A DNA stretch of 43,800 nt from NCBI GenBank assembly GCA_003520745.1, contig DOUE01000026.1, forward strand, positions 32,036 to 75,835, read 5' to 3'. Positions 1 through 8,061 of this stretch are shown here, piece by piece; the stretch's first letter is position 1; each line of letters opens with the position of its first letter. The position numbers and the translations under genes were made by a program. The notes beneath the pieces are model-generated. The model worked only from the letters and a program-made list of their open reading frames with translations, did not search any database and was not told where the DNA came from. The DNA is from Erysipelotrichaceae bacterium. Lineage in GTDB: Bacteria; Bacillota_I; Bacilli_A; Erysipelotrichales; Erysipelotrichaceae.

Positions 1-220
1 CCAATCCAAGTTGGGGATCAAACTTTGTTTCATCGACTATGTCATCGAAGCGGTGAAGCTGACCCGCCACGAAGCGGATTTACTCTCCCTTTGCGAGGGG
101 GATCCGGGGTTCCAATTCGAGAATCTCGGGATGGATCGTAAAGGCAAGGTCGTCCATTATGGGAGAACCGTCTATCATTATCAGAAAATACGGAGTTTGA
201 AAATGGCATCCTTCCTCTAG
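1..220 (+). CDS. GntR-family regulator, C-terminal UTRA fragment (5' end outside window)
   Basis: Reading frame 2 is open from the window edge to the TAG at 218-220 and encodes the end of a UTRA effector-binding domain. It is a clear paralog of the next gene: both end with the pattern AVKLT-x2-EADLL-x-L-x-EGDPGF-x3-N-x-GM-x-RKG and finish LKMAS-[FY]-L, and well over half of the aligned residues agree by eye. UTRA domains bind small ligands (often sugar phosphates or amino acids) and control the attached GntR winged helix. The helix-turn-helix half must lie upstream of position 1. The ligand cannot be told. The next gene follows after 14 bases, so the two are probably co-transcribed. Confidence 0.85.
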   Translation, partial: QSKLGIKLCFIDYVIEAVKLTRHEADLLSLCEGDPGFQFENLGMDRKGKVVHYGRTVYHYQKIRSLKMASFL

Positions 221-234
221 AAAGGGGGCGTTCG

Positions 235-939
235 ATGGAATCGAAATACATAGAGATCTTCCATGAAATGGAGAAAGACATCAAAGCCGGGAAATTCCGC
301 GACACCCGCAAGCTCTTGACGGAAGACGAATACATCCAACTGTACAACGTCAGCCGCAATACCGTTCGACGCGCCATCGACATGCTGATCCGTAAAGGGT
401 ATTGCTACCCGGTCCAAGGCAAAGGGATCTTCCTTCGCAAACATCTGATGGATGGATGCATCAATCTTGAAAACATCGGCGGCTTGACCCATGATTTCGC
501 TCCGCGCGACGTCTCGACGCATCTGATTTCATTCATCGAAATCCCTGCCGACGACGATCTGGCGGAAAAACTGGAGATTCCTGTCGGAAGCATCCTCTAC
601 TACATCGAACGTTTACGTCTCATCGACAAGAAACCCTATAGCCTGGAAAGGATGTACTACCGGAAAGACTTGATCCATTTGACGGAGAAAATCGTATCGA
701 CTTCAATCCTCAGTTACTTCCGGACGCAACCCGGCATGAAGATGACCTTCAACGACTATGTCTTGCGGGCCGTGAAGTTGACGAAATATGAAGCGGATTT
801 GTTGGAACTCAACGAAGGCGACCCGGGATTCAGGACGGAAAACTTCGGGATGAACCGCAAAGGTGAAATCGCTTATTTCAATCGGGGGACCTATCATTAC
901 CAAGAGGCACGTTTCCTCAAGATGGCTTCCTATCTCTAG
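235..939 (+). CDS. GntR-family transcriptional regulator with UTRA domain
   Basis: 234 residues, the usual length for the HutC/UTRA branch of GntR. Residues ~5-75 form the winged helix, with the recognition-helix signature YNVSRNTVRRAIDML and a wing G-K-G-I-F-L. Residues ~90-232 are the UTRA ligand-binding domain, with a core like IPVGSILYYIERLRLIDKKP. The start is the ATG after AAAGGGGGCG. It follows the paralogous gene by 14 bases, giving a tandem regulator pair, and ends just before a bidirectional terminator. No target operon lies on the same strand downstream, so regulated genes must be elsewhere, probably upstream of the window. Family assignment is firm; the effector is unknown. Confidence 0.92.
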   Translation: MESKYIEIFHEMEKDIKAGKFRDTRKLLTEDEYIQLYNVSRNTVRRAIDMLIRKGYCYPVQGKGIFLRKHLMDGCINLENIGGLTHDFAPRDVSTHLISFIEIPADDDLAEKLEIPVGSILYYIERLRLIDKKPYSLERMYYRKDLIHLTEKIVSTSILSYFRTQPGMKMTFNDYVLRAVKLTKYEADLLELNEGDPGFRTENFGMNRKGEIAYFNRGTYHYQEARFLKMASYL

Positions 940-957
940 AAGAATTATAGAAAAACA

Positions 958-1000
958 ACCCGTACGGATTCCATTTCTGGAAATCGAACGGGTCTTTTTT
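958..1000. terminator. Bidirectional intrinsic terminator between convergent genes
   Basis: ACCCGT (958-963) pairs with ACGGGT (988-993), extended inside by GATTCCA/TGGAAATC. A T-run follows on the plus strand (994-1000), and A-rich sequence before the stem gives a U-run on the minus strand. It ends the GntR pair and overlaps the stop codon of the convergent gene. Confidence 0.8.
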
Positions 1001-1751
1001 AGAATTTCGCTTCAGGGTTTTGGTACCTTCTTCGGTTGCGCGTCCCTTGACCGTATTGGATGGCTTCAACCGGACAGCGGTGGATGCAGGCGAGACAGTG
1101 GGAACAGGTCGGATTGACCCATTTCGGCTTCTTTTCGCCCATCGCAATCGTCCGTGTCGGACAGACTTCCTCACATAAGCCGCAGGAGATGCAGGTGTCG
1201 TCCACGTTGAACTTGACGGTTCCACGGCTGAACCGGTAAAGGGTCGACGCGGTAAGCGAAACGACGTGGGGTAAGGGTCCTTTGAGAAGATTGAAATCCC
1301 CTCTTTCCTGGGATCGAACCAATCGCCTGATGTCGCCGATCGTGGTTTTCGAATGGATTAACCGTAGTTTCACTTGTTCTTCGGTTGGCGGGTTGTAGAG
1401 CAGGATGTAGTTGTCCGGCATCAAGACGGAAAAGGAAGCGGAAAGACGGACTCCCTTTCGACTCAGGATCCGGCGAGCCTTCTCCATCGCCGCCCCGGTC
1501 GTCCCGCCGCAGGTCGCGACCGCATAGACATAGTCGGGAGGATAAGAGAAACGCAGTTTCTCAAGAAACGTTTCCACGACCGTCGGTAAGGTGTAGAAAT
1601 AAATCGGAAACACGATCCCGACGGATTCGCCGGGGTCGAAAGTGTACTTCCGATCACGCATCGCATCGACGATCGACACCAAGGGTTCGTCGCGGATGAG
1701 TTGCGAGGCGACGGATAGGGAGTTGCCGCTCCCGGTGAAGTAGAAGATCAT
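999..1751 (-). CDS. EFR1-type flavodoxin-ferredoxin fusion protein
   Basis: 250 residues. The N-terminal ~160 residues are flavodoxin-like, with the FMN phosphate loop TGSGNS at residues 6-11. The C-terminal ~65 residues carry two [4Fe-4S] ferredoxin motifs, CxxCxxCxxxC at Cys187/190/193/197 and Cys216/219/222/226. This domain order is that of the EFR1 family, presumed cytoplasmic electron carriers whose partners are mostly unknown. The start codon overlaps the stop of uppP as TGATG and has no ribosome site of its own, so translation is probably coupled to uppP. A link to undecaprenyl-phosphate metabolism is not obvious and the pairing may only be transcriptional. Family is confident, electron partner unknown. 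Confidence 0.9.
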   Translation of the reverse strand: MIFYFTGSGNSLSVASQLIRDEPLVSIVDAMRDRKYTFDPGESVGIVFPIYFYTLPTVVETFLEKLRFSYPPDYVYAVATCGGTTGAAMEKARRILSRKGVRLSASFSVLMPDNYILLYNPPTEEQVKLRLIHSKTTIGDIRRLVRSQERGDFNLLKGPLPHVVSLTASTLYRFSRGTVKFNVDDTCISCGLCEEVCPTRTIAMGEKKPKWVNPTCSHCLACIHRCPVEAIQYGQGTRNRRRYQNPEAKF

Positions 1752-2566
1752 CAGATGAACAGCAGCGTCAGAACCAGCGCCGCCAGAGCGATCCGATAGT
1801 ACGCGAAGACGGTGAAGTCATGGTTGCGGATATAGTTCATCAGGAAACGGATGGCGAAGAGCGAGACGACGAAAGCCGTGATGAAGCCGGTGGCCAAAGC
1901 CGCCCATTCGATCGGTGCGAAGTCGAATCCGGCTTTGATCAGTTTCAAGCCTCCCGCCCCAAGCATGACGGGGATCGCCATGAAGAACGAGAATTCGGAT
2001 GCGACGACGCGCGAAGCGCCAAGTAGGATCCCGCCAAGGATGGTCGCACCGCTACGCGATGTTCCCGGTACCAAGGCCAACACCTGAAACAAACCGATGA
2101 GCGCAGCCGTTTGATAGCTGACTTGATTCAAGGTGGAAATCCCCGGTTTCTTCCCTCTGCGCTCCACCCAAAGGATGGCGATCGCATAGACCACAAGCAT
2201 CGACGCGACGACCAAGGGCGTGTAAAGCACTTCATCGATCAGATCGTCGAACAGAATCCCGATGATCCCGGCCGGAATCGAAGCCACGACGATCTTGGAC
2301 CACAAGACCAACGTGTCTCTTTTCTGCGTTTCGTTTTTCTTGGGGCTAAACGGATTCAACTTAGTAAAGAACAGCAAGATGACCGCGAAGATCGATCCGA
2401 CCTGGATGAGGACGAAGAAGGTCTCGACAAACGTTTCCGATAAGGTGAACGGCATCCAGTTTTCGGCCAAGATCAAATGTCCGGTCGAACTGACCGGTAA
2501 CCATTCGGTGATGCCCTGGACGACCCCCAAGATCAGCGCTTTAAGTAATTCGACTAGGTTTTCCAT
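1751..2566 (-). CDS. uppP: Undecaprenyl-diphosphatase UppP (BacA)
   Basis: 271 residues with about eight hydrophobic segments, the normal size. Two diagnostic motifs are present: EWLPVSSTGH at residues 21-30 and PGTSRSG at residues 167-173, which build the catalytic site. The enzyme dephosphorylates undecaprenyl diphosphate at the membrane to recycle the lipid carrier for peptidoglycan and other surface polymers, and gives bacitracin resistance when abundant. Its presence suggests the organism builds cell-wall or surface glycan polymers. The start follows GTGAGGGAAAATC. It leads a two-gene unit with the flavodoxin-ferredoxin gene. Confidence 0.96.
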   Translation of the reverse strand: MENLVELLKALILGVVQGITEWLPVSSTGHLILAENWMPFTLSETFVETFFVLIQVGSIFAVILLFFTKLNPFSPKKNETQKRDTLVLWSKIVVASIPAGIIGILFDDLIDEVLYTPLVVASMLVVYAIAILWVERRGKKPGISTLNQVSYQTAALIGLFQVLALVPGTSRSGATILGGILLGASRVVASEFSFFMAIPVMLGAGGLKLIKAGFDFAPIEWAALATGFITAFVVSLFAIRFLMNYIRNHDFTVFAYYRIALAALVLTLLFI

Positions 2567-2589
2567 GATTTTCCCTCACATTCCATCTT

Positions 2590-2618
2590 ATTGTACCCCC
2601 CGCTTTTGGATTTGGCAA
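2590..2618 (-). promoter_or_regulatory. Promoter of uppP
   Basis: On the minus strand, -35 TTGCCA (2613-2618), a 17-base spacer and -10 TACAAT (2590-2595) stand 24 bases ahead of the uppP start. Both boxes are one or two bases from the sigma-A consensus. Confidence 0.7.
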
Positions 2619-2694
2619 CGCTGCATCGCCGTTCATGAACATCTTAAGCTTCACTTAACATGGAATGTGCTATCCTATCTTTGGAGGTGGCATC

Positions 2695-3912
2695 ATGAAA
2701 AAGCAAATCCTGTCTTTTATGTGCTCGGCGATGTTGCTGAGTGCATGTACGACATCATCGATCCACAAACTATCGAATACCACCGGTTCGCTTTCATTGA
2801 AGGAAGCGGCGATCCTGGATGCGGGCTTGGTCCAGAACATCAACGACCTGGCGTTTCTGATCCAGGATGAATCCAGCGACAAGAACGTATTCATGTCGTC
2901 CCTGAGCATCTACGTCGCCCTGGCCATGGCTTCCCACGGAACAGCCGGCAACACCTACAAACAATTCGCGGACCTGCTGATCCCGGCGAACATCGACCAA
3001 GCCGGATGGTTCGATCAATTGCGGGCGCTTCAAGGAAACCTGAATGTCCAGGACCCCGTCATCATCAAACTGGCCAATAGCCTCTGGATGAGGGAGGACT
3101 TCAAGGACAAGGTGAAACCGGCGTTCCTACAGCGCAATCAAGACTATTTCGGTGCGATGATCGCGGCGATGGATTTCGCCAAAGACAGCGCGTTGGATGA
3201 GATCAACGGATGGGTCGAAAAGAACACCAACAACCTGATCAAGAAAACCTTGGATAAGATCGATCCCAGCACCGTCATGTTTTTGATCAACACGATCTAT
3301 TTCAAAGCGGATTGGCTGAATCAATTCGACAAGGCGGAAACGAAAGACGGGATTTTCCATGGCAAAACCGATGTGACCGTCTCGTATATGAACCAAACGA
3401 GTTCGTTCAACTACTATGAAGACGATGCGATGCAGGCGATCTTGCTTCCCTACAAAGGAAACAAGACCGGGATGGTCGTCGTATTGGGCAAGGATGAAAC
3501 CGCGCCGATTACGACAAGCGACATGCTGAACCGGCTGTTGGACGACATGCAGTCCGCATCCGTCACCTTGAAACTACCCAAAGTCGACCTTGCGACCAAG
3601 GAGATCCTCAACGACAAGTTGATCGCAATGGGCTTGAGCGATGCCTTTACCGGCGGGGTGGCGGATTTCTCGGAACTGAGCGAAGACGGCGACCTCTACA
3701 TCGCCGAGGTCTTGCATAAGGCGCGACTGATGATCGACGAGAAAGGCACCGAAGCCGCAGCCGTCACGGTCATCGACATCCGTGAAACCTCGATCGAAAT
3801 CGGGGATTACGAGATGACGGTGGATCGTCCTTACCAGATCTTCATCGTCGATCTGGAGAACAAGTTGATCCTGTTCAACGGGATCATCCAGGATGTCAGC
3901 GCGAAAGAGTAA
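2695..3912 (+). CDS. Serpin-family protease inhibitor, lipoprotein
   Basis: 405 residues from the ATG at 2695, preferred over an upstream in-frame ATG because it follows TTGGAGGTGG and begins with a lipoprotein signal (MKKQ..., lipobox LSAC, Cys18). The mature part is a full serpin domain. The breach/shutter region and the C-terminal DRPYQIFIVDLE strand are recognisable. The reactive-loop hinge at residues 349-358 reads EKGTEAAAVT, matching the small-residue consensus of inhibitory serpins. Aligning the hinge to antitrypsin places P1-P1' near Thr-Ser (residues 365-366), with Arg at P3 and a loop about three residues longer. It is probably anchored outside the membrane and blocks serine or cysteine proteases; the target is unknown. 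Single gene ending at a strong terminator. Confidence 0.94.
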   Translation: MKKQILSFMCSAMLLSACTTSSIHKLSNTTGSLSLKEAAILDAGLVQNINDLAFLIQDESSDKNVFMSSLSIYVALAMASHGTAGNTYKQFADLLIPANIDQAGWFDQLRALQGNLNVQDPVIIKLANSLWMREDFKDKVKPAFLQRNQDYFGAMIAAMDFAKDSALDEINGWVEKNTNNLIKKTLDKIDPSTVMFLINTIYFKADWLNQFDKAETKDGIFHGKTDVTVSYMNQTSSFNYYEDDAMQAILLPYKGNKTGMVVVLGKDETAPITTSDMLNRLLDDMQSASVTLKLPKVDLATKEILNDKLIAMGLSDAFTGGVADFSELSEDGDLYIAEVLHKARLMIDEKGTEAAAVTVIDIRETSIEIGDYEMTVDRPYQIFIVDLENKLILFNGIIQDVSAKE

Positions 3913-3914
3913 AC

Positions 3915-3949
3915 AAACAAGGCTCCGGGAAATCCCCGGAGCCTTGTTT
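3915..3949. terminator. Strong bidirectional terminator between serpin and GH1 gene
   Basis: A perfect 15-base-pair stem, AAACAAGGCTCCGGG (3915-3929) with CCCGGAGCCTTGTTT (3935-3949), and a five-base loop. It has A/T ends on both sides and serves both convergent genes. It abuts the GH1 stop codon. Confidence 0.9.
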
Positions 3950-5427
3950 CATTCTTGGAACAAACTCGAACCGTTGGTCGAAATGACTTCCTTATACCAG
4001 TGAAACGACTTTTTCTTCTTTCGGTCGTAGGTCCCGTTGCCCAAATCGTCCGCATCGACATGGATGAATCCGTAACGCTTCGACATTTGGTTGGTGGAAG
4101 CCGAAATCAGGTCGATGCAACCCCAGGAGGTATACCCCATGAGATCGACACCGTCTTCCGTGATCGCGTCGTACATCGCCTGCAAATGCGCCTTGAAGTA
4201 GGCGATCCGGTAATCGTCGTTGATGCTTCCGTCCGCTTCGACCATATCCACCGCACCCAGGCCGTTCTCGACGATGAATAATGGTTTACGGTAGCGGTCG
4301 TAGAGGTCGACCATCGAGATACGTAAACCCGTCGGATCGATCTGCCATCCCCAGTCGCTGGACGGGATGTAAGGGTTGGCGACCCCGCGCAGGGTGTTCC
4401 CGTCGGTATGGTCGAGATTCTCGGGGTTGGCCGATGAACAGGTCGACGAGTAATAACTGAACGAGACGAAATCGACCGGATAATTTTTCATGATATCATC
4501 GTCGCCATCTTCTTTTTTAATGACGATGCCTTTGTTTTTGAACTTGCTGAGAAGATACGCAGGGTATTCCCCGAAGACCTGCGTATCGCTGTACGCGTAG
4601 GTATGACGGGCATCCTGCTGTGCCTTCAAGACATCCTGCGGATCGCAGGTATAAGGGTAGAACGTCAGTTTCGTCAGCATGCATCCGACCTGCGACCCCG
4701 GTATGATTTCATGGCAGATCTTGGTCGCCAAAGCGCTCGCCACGAACTGGTGGTGCATCGCCTGGAAAATGACTTGTTCGAAGGTCCCCTCCGGGAAACG
4801 GTCTTCGATCAGCCCCCCCGTAGTGAAGGGATGACGGATCATCGAATCGACTTCGTTAAAGGTCAGCCAATATTTGACCTTGTTTTTATAACGCTCGCAG
4901 ATCGTATCGACGAAACGGGTGAAGAAACCGATGACTTCGCGGCTATACCAGCCGTCATAGTTTTCGGTCAGGTTGAGCGGCGGTTCATAGTGGCTCATCG
5001 TAACAAGGGGTTCGATCCCGTATTTCAGCAGTTCGTCGAAAAGATCGTCGTAGAACTTCAACCCTTCCTCGTTGGGGACCAGGTCGTCCCCGTTGGGGAA
5101 AATCCGGCTCCACGCGATGGAAAGGCGATAGACGTTGAAGCCCATTTCGGCGAAAAGCGCGACGTCTTCTTTATAGCGGTGATAATGGTCGCTACCGCGC
5201 CGTTTCGCATAAAGGGTCAGATCCGTCGCAGTGCGCGCGGCTTCGATATCCTTGGATGTGACTTCGTTGTGCGCCTTATAGTTGGTGACGTTGAGTTTCG
5301 GCTTGAATCGGGCGACATCCGAGACGGACATCCCCTTTCCGCCTTCGTTCCATCCGCCTTCGACCTGGTTGGCGGCCGTCGCCCCGCCCCAAAGGAAACC
5401 CTCGGGGAATGTTTTGTGTTGCGTCAT
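3949..5427 (-). CDS. 6-phospho-beta-glucosidase, GH1 family
   Basis: 492 residues, typical GH1 length. The acid/base glutamate is in TFNEVD (Glu192) and the nucleophile in IVENGLG (Glu387). The loop SKRYGFIHVD (449-458) carries the Ser/Lys/Tyr set that binds the 6-phosphate in phospho-glycosidases, so the substrate should be a beta-glucoside 6-phosphate delivered by the PTS (cellobiose, arbutin or salicin type). The start follows AAGGAGAACAC. It lies 18 bases behind the RpiR regulator and is almost certainly in the same transcript. BglA, AscB and BglB cannot be told apart from sequence alone, so no symbol is given. Confidence 0.95.
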   Translation of the reverse strand: MTQHKTFPEGFLWGGATAANQVEGGWNEGGKGMSVSDVARFKPKLNVTNYKAHNEVTSKDIEAARTATDLTLYAKRRGSDHYHRYKEDVALFAEMGFNVYRLSIAWSRIFPNGDDLVPNEEGLKFYDDLFDELLKYGIEPLVTMSHYEPPLNLTENYDGWYSREVIGFFTRFVDTICERYKNKVKYWLTFNEVDSMIRHPFTTGGLIEDRFPEGTFEQVIFQAMHHQFVASALATKICHEIIPGSQVGCMLTKLTFYPYTCDPQDVLKAQQDARHTYAYSDTQVFGEYPAYLLSKFKNKGIVIKKEDGDDDIMKNYPVDFVSFSYYSSTCSSANPENLDHTDGNTLRGVANPYIPSSDWGWQIDPTGLRISMVDLYDRYRKPLFIVENGLGAVDMVEADGSINDDYRIAYFKAHLQAMYDAITEDGVDLMGYTSWGCIDLISASTNQMSKRYGFIHVDADDLGNGTYDRKKKKSFHWYKEVISTNGSSLFQE

Positions 5428-5445
5428 GTGTTCTCCTTAAGCAAG

Positions 5446-6300
5446 TCATTCCTCCAAATTCCAGGTATCCCTTGAACCGAACAGTTTCTTTGCGACCTGC
5501 TCGACCGATTCGAAATTCTGGATGTACATCGCCATCACCAAGACCTCGAAGACATAGAGCGTCGATAAGGTGAATAGCGTATTGGACATCTCCAGCGTAC
5601 TGGTCGATGTCATGATTTGAAGGGTTTCCGTGCAGAGGCTGCTTAACCGGCGATCGGACTTGCCGCAGATCGCCAGGGTCGGAATGTTATGTTCCTTGAG
5701 GCGCTTGGCCGCGTCGAGGATGTTGGGGTTTTTGCCGGTATGCGATAGGAGGATGGCGAACGCCGGGATGTGGTTCATCCCCAGCCTGGCGATGTGCTGC
5801 CAATGCGTGCTTGAATACGCCTTGGCGTTGATCCCGACTTCCTCGAATTTATAGGCGGCGATGTTGGCGACGTCGAAATTGATCCCGTCGCCATAGATGT
5901 TGAGATACTTGCATCCTTTGATCTGGTTGACGACCCGGACGATGGTCGCCCGGTCGATCATGCTTTTGGTGTAGTCGATGGTCTTGTTGAAGATCAGAGG
6001 CAAGGTGTGGATGACATCGTCGATGTTGGACGTTTTGTCAAAGGGGACCTGCTTCAGGCTTTCATTCAGGCGCATCAATTCGGGATACTCGGAAATGTAG
6101 ACCATTTTGAAATCCACATATCCCTTGGTCCCGGCTTTTTTACAGAGCCGCACCACGGTCGACGCCGACGTATAACTCGCCAACGCCAAATCGTTGATGC
6201 TCATCTTCAAAAGCGATCTCGGATTCTTCAGAATGTAATCGACGACGGCTTCTTCTTGCGTCGTCAGGTTATCAAGGTTTTTCAGTCGATCTACGATCAT
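5446..6300 (-). CDS. MurR/RpiR-family transcriptional regulator
   Basis: 284 residues. Residues 1-77 form the RpiR helix-turn-helix (TTQEEAVVDYILKNP, then SINDLALASYTSASTVVRLCKKAG). Residues ~110-250 form a SIS sugar-phosphate isomerase fold that senses phosphosugars. Position between the PTS permease and GH1 genes points to local control of beta-glucoside uptake and hydrolysis, with a phosphorylated disaccharide or glucose-6-phosphate as likely ligand (inferred). The start follows AAAGGAGTGCGCC. The 240-base region upstream of it, shared with the permease 3' end, is the likely autoregulatory site. Confidence 0.93.
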   Translation of the reverse strand: MIVDRLKNLDNLTTQEEAVVDYILKNPRSLLKMSINDLALASYTSASTVVRLCKKAGTKGYVDFKMVYISEYPELMRLNESLKQVPFDKTSNIDDVIHTLPLIFNKTIDYTKSMIDRATIVRVVNQIKGCKYLNIYGDGINFDVANIAAYKFEEVGINAKAYSSTHWQHIARLGMNHIPAFAILLSHTGKNPNILDAAKRLKEHNIPTLAICGKSDRRLSSLCTETLQIMTSTSTLEMSNTLFTLSTLYVFEVLVMAMYIQNFESVEQVAKKLFGSRDTWNLEE

Positions 6301-6542
6301 GGCGCACTCCTTTATCGGTTACTTTTATTGTAATCAAGTTTTTCGGATTTTGCACATACATCGTAAGATTCGTCTAGAATTTAGGATAACCTTTGTCTGA
6401 TTTTCGACTTATCCCCGGGCGTCCCCGTCATCCGTAGTTTACCTTGCATGATTTGTACATACAATCGAATGCCCAGGGATTGGCAAGGGTTTCCAAACTT
6501 TTGGGTCGAATCCCCTTGTTTTGTGAAGATTCAGTTCGTCCG
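6301..6542 (-). promoter_or_regulatory. Leader region of rpiR; weak promoter candidate
   Basis: 242 bases without a gene. On the minus strand a -10-like TACAAT lies about 25 bases before the rpiR start, with only a poor -35 (GTGCAA). CATACA/TGTATG-type half sites occur near 6354-6357 and 6454-6464, but no convincing operator palindrome was found. No terminator was seen after the permease, so read-through from it is possible. Confidence 0.35.
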
Positions 6543-7880
6543 TCACGATTGAACGGCGGCGAATCGAGTACCATTGGTTTCTTCGCTTTCGACCTGTCGG
6601 TTGGTGATGAAGACAAAGGGCAGATACACCAGGAAGACCAAACCGTAGGCGAGCAGTTCGGTGACGACTGTTCCAAGATGTCCACCCGTCGCCAGCCATG
6701 ATTTGATCAAGGGCGGCGTAGTCCAGGGAACCAGGTAGACCATCGGCGTCGCGAAGCCGATGAGCGTCATGAAATATCCGAAGGTCGCCGACACGATCGG
6801 TGCCAGGACGAAAGGGATGATGAGGATCGGATTCATGACGATCGGCAACCCGAAGGTCATCGTCTCGTTGATGTTGAAGAAACCGGGGACCAGCGAGAGT
6901 TTCGCGATCGTCTTGTAGTCGTCCCGTTTTGAAAACAGAAGCAAGGCGACGACCAATCCGCCGGTCATCCCCGCCCCCGTCCCGCTGGTGAACACCGTGG
7001 TGAAGGTCGTGTTGAGGATGTTGGGTGCGGGAAGTCCGGCCGTCACGGCGTCCAGGTTGGCCGCCAACGCCCCCAGCATCGTCGATTCGTAGATCGGACG
7101 CAATACCATGGTCCCGTTGATGCCGATCGACCATAGAAGCGTCGCCAAGACGAACAGGACAAGATAACCCGGCAGACCGGTCAGAATCCCTTTCAACGGC
7201 GTCTGGATGAAGATGTTAATGGCATCGTAGACCGTTCGTCCACTCGCCATCTCGAACACCATCCCGAATCCGGAGATGGTCAAGATCGTCAGGATCGCCG
7301 GAAACATGACGTTGAAGGGTTGGGCGACGTTGGACGGCACGCTGCTTGGCATTGTGATTTCCAGTTTCTTCGATTTCACCAACCGACAGTAGATTTCCGT
7401 GGATGCGATCGCCGCGAACATCCCCATGAACAAGCCTTGCGCATTGGTGAACTGACGCGGTAAGACGTTGAGGATCGTATGCATTTCCCCGTCGACGACA
7501 AGCGTCGCCGATGTGGAACAGAGCGAGACGAAACTCGCGATCGCGACCATCGACACGACATTGTCCTTGATGCCGTAGCCCCTCGCCAGTTCCATCGCGA
7601 TCAAGAAAACGATGCCGATCGCGAAAAAATTCATCGTCGCATAGTTGGCCGCGTTGAACATCGGTGCGAGATGGGATAGCCAAGCCATACCGGGAAGCTT
7701 CGCGAGACTGATCCCGGTCGAAGTCGTCGATACGACGACGTTTAGGATCAAGGTGCAAAACGCCCCTGCGATGATGATCGGCAACATCGTCGAAAACGCG
7801 TTGCGTATGGAAACCATGTGACGTTGGGTCTGGAGTTTCTTCGCCGATCGTAAAACGAGATTCATCAATCTTTCTTTCAT
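6543..7880 (-). CDS. celB: PTS sugar permease, EIIC component, cellobiose/beta-glucoside type
   Basis: 445 residues, the usual length of CelB-like IIC subunits of the lactose/cellobiose PTS. About ten hydrophobic segments are visible. Typical stretches are SIRNAFSTMLPIIIAGAF near residue 25, LLWSIGINGTMVLRP near residue 250 and FNINETMTFGLPIVMNP near residue 335; the last holds the conserved IIC glutamate motif (NEP/NET-like). It transports and phosphorylates a beta-glucoside together with IIA and IIB, which are not in this window. It precedes rpiR and GH1, so the three form a transport-hydrolysis unit. The ribosome site AAAGGA is about 12 bases from the ATG, a little far. Subfamily is confident, exact sugar is not. 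Confidence 0.9.
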   Translation of the reverse strand: MKERLMNLVLRSAKKLQTQRHMVSIRNAFSTMLPIIIAGAFCTLILNVVVSTTSTGISLAKLPGMAWLSHLAPMFNAANYATMNFFAIGIVFLIAMELARGYGIKDNVVSMVAIASFVSLCSTSATLVVDGEMHTILNVLPRQFTNAQGLFMGMFAAIASTEIYCRLVKSKKLEITMPSSVPSNVAQPFNVMFPAILTILTISGFGMVFEMASGRTVYDAINIFIQTPLKGILTGLPGYLVLFVLATLLWSIGINGTMVLRPIYESTMLGALAANLDAVTAGLPAPNILNTTFTTVFTSGTGAGMTGGLVVALLLFSKRDDYKTIAKLSLVPGFFNINETMTFGLPIVMNPILIIPFVLAPIVSATFGYFMTLIGFATPMVYLVPWTTPPLIKSWLATGGHLGTVVTELLAYGLVFLVYLPFVFITNRQVESEETNGTRFAAVQS

Positions 7881-8028
7881 GGGCTTTCGTTTCCTTTGTA
7901 AGCATCACTTTATCGGGACAAGGAGTGTAAAACAAGATGCCGCCAAGACATTGGCAAACATTACCATGCATTCGTCGCCGGCTCCCTCAGATCGAGTTAA
8001 GCGTGGTAAATTATTCAAGAAAAGCCAA

Positions 8029-8054
8029 GAAAAAACCGTCGTGTTTTGACGGTT
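8029..8054 (-). terminator. Terminator of GH4 gene
   Basis: AACCGTC (8034-8040) pairs with GACGGTT (8048-8054). On the minus strand the hairpin is followed by a run of T. It separates the GH4 gene from celB transcription. Confidence 0.85.
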
Positions 8055-8061
8055 ATGTTAT

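Noticed and set aside
4603..5475. 290-codon plus-strand frame opposite the GH1 gene
   Set aside because: Shadow of the GH1 codon pattern; no ribosome site and no family features.
6439..7134. 231-codon minus frame inside celB
   Set aside because: Out-of-frame shadow, very rich in Arg/Asp/His, typical of chance reading in GC-rich codons.
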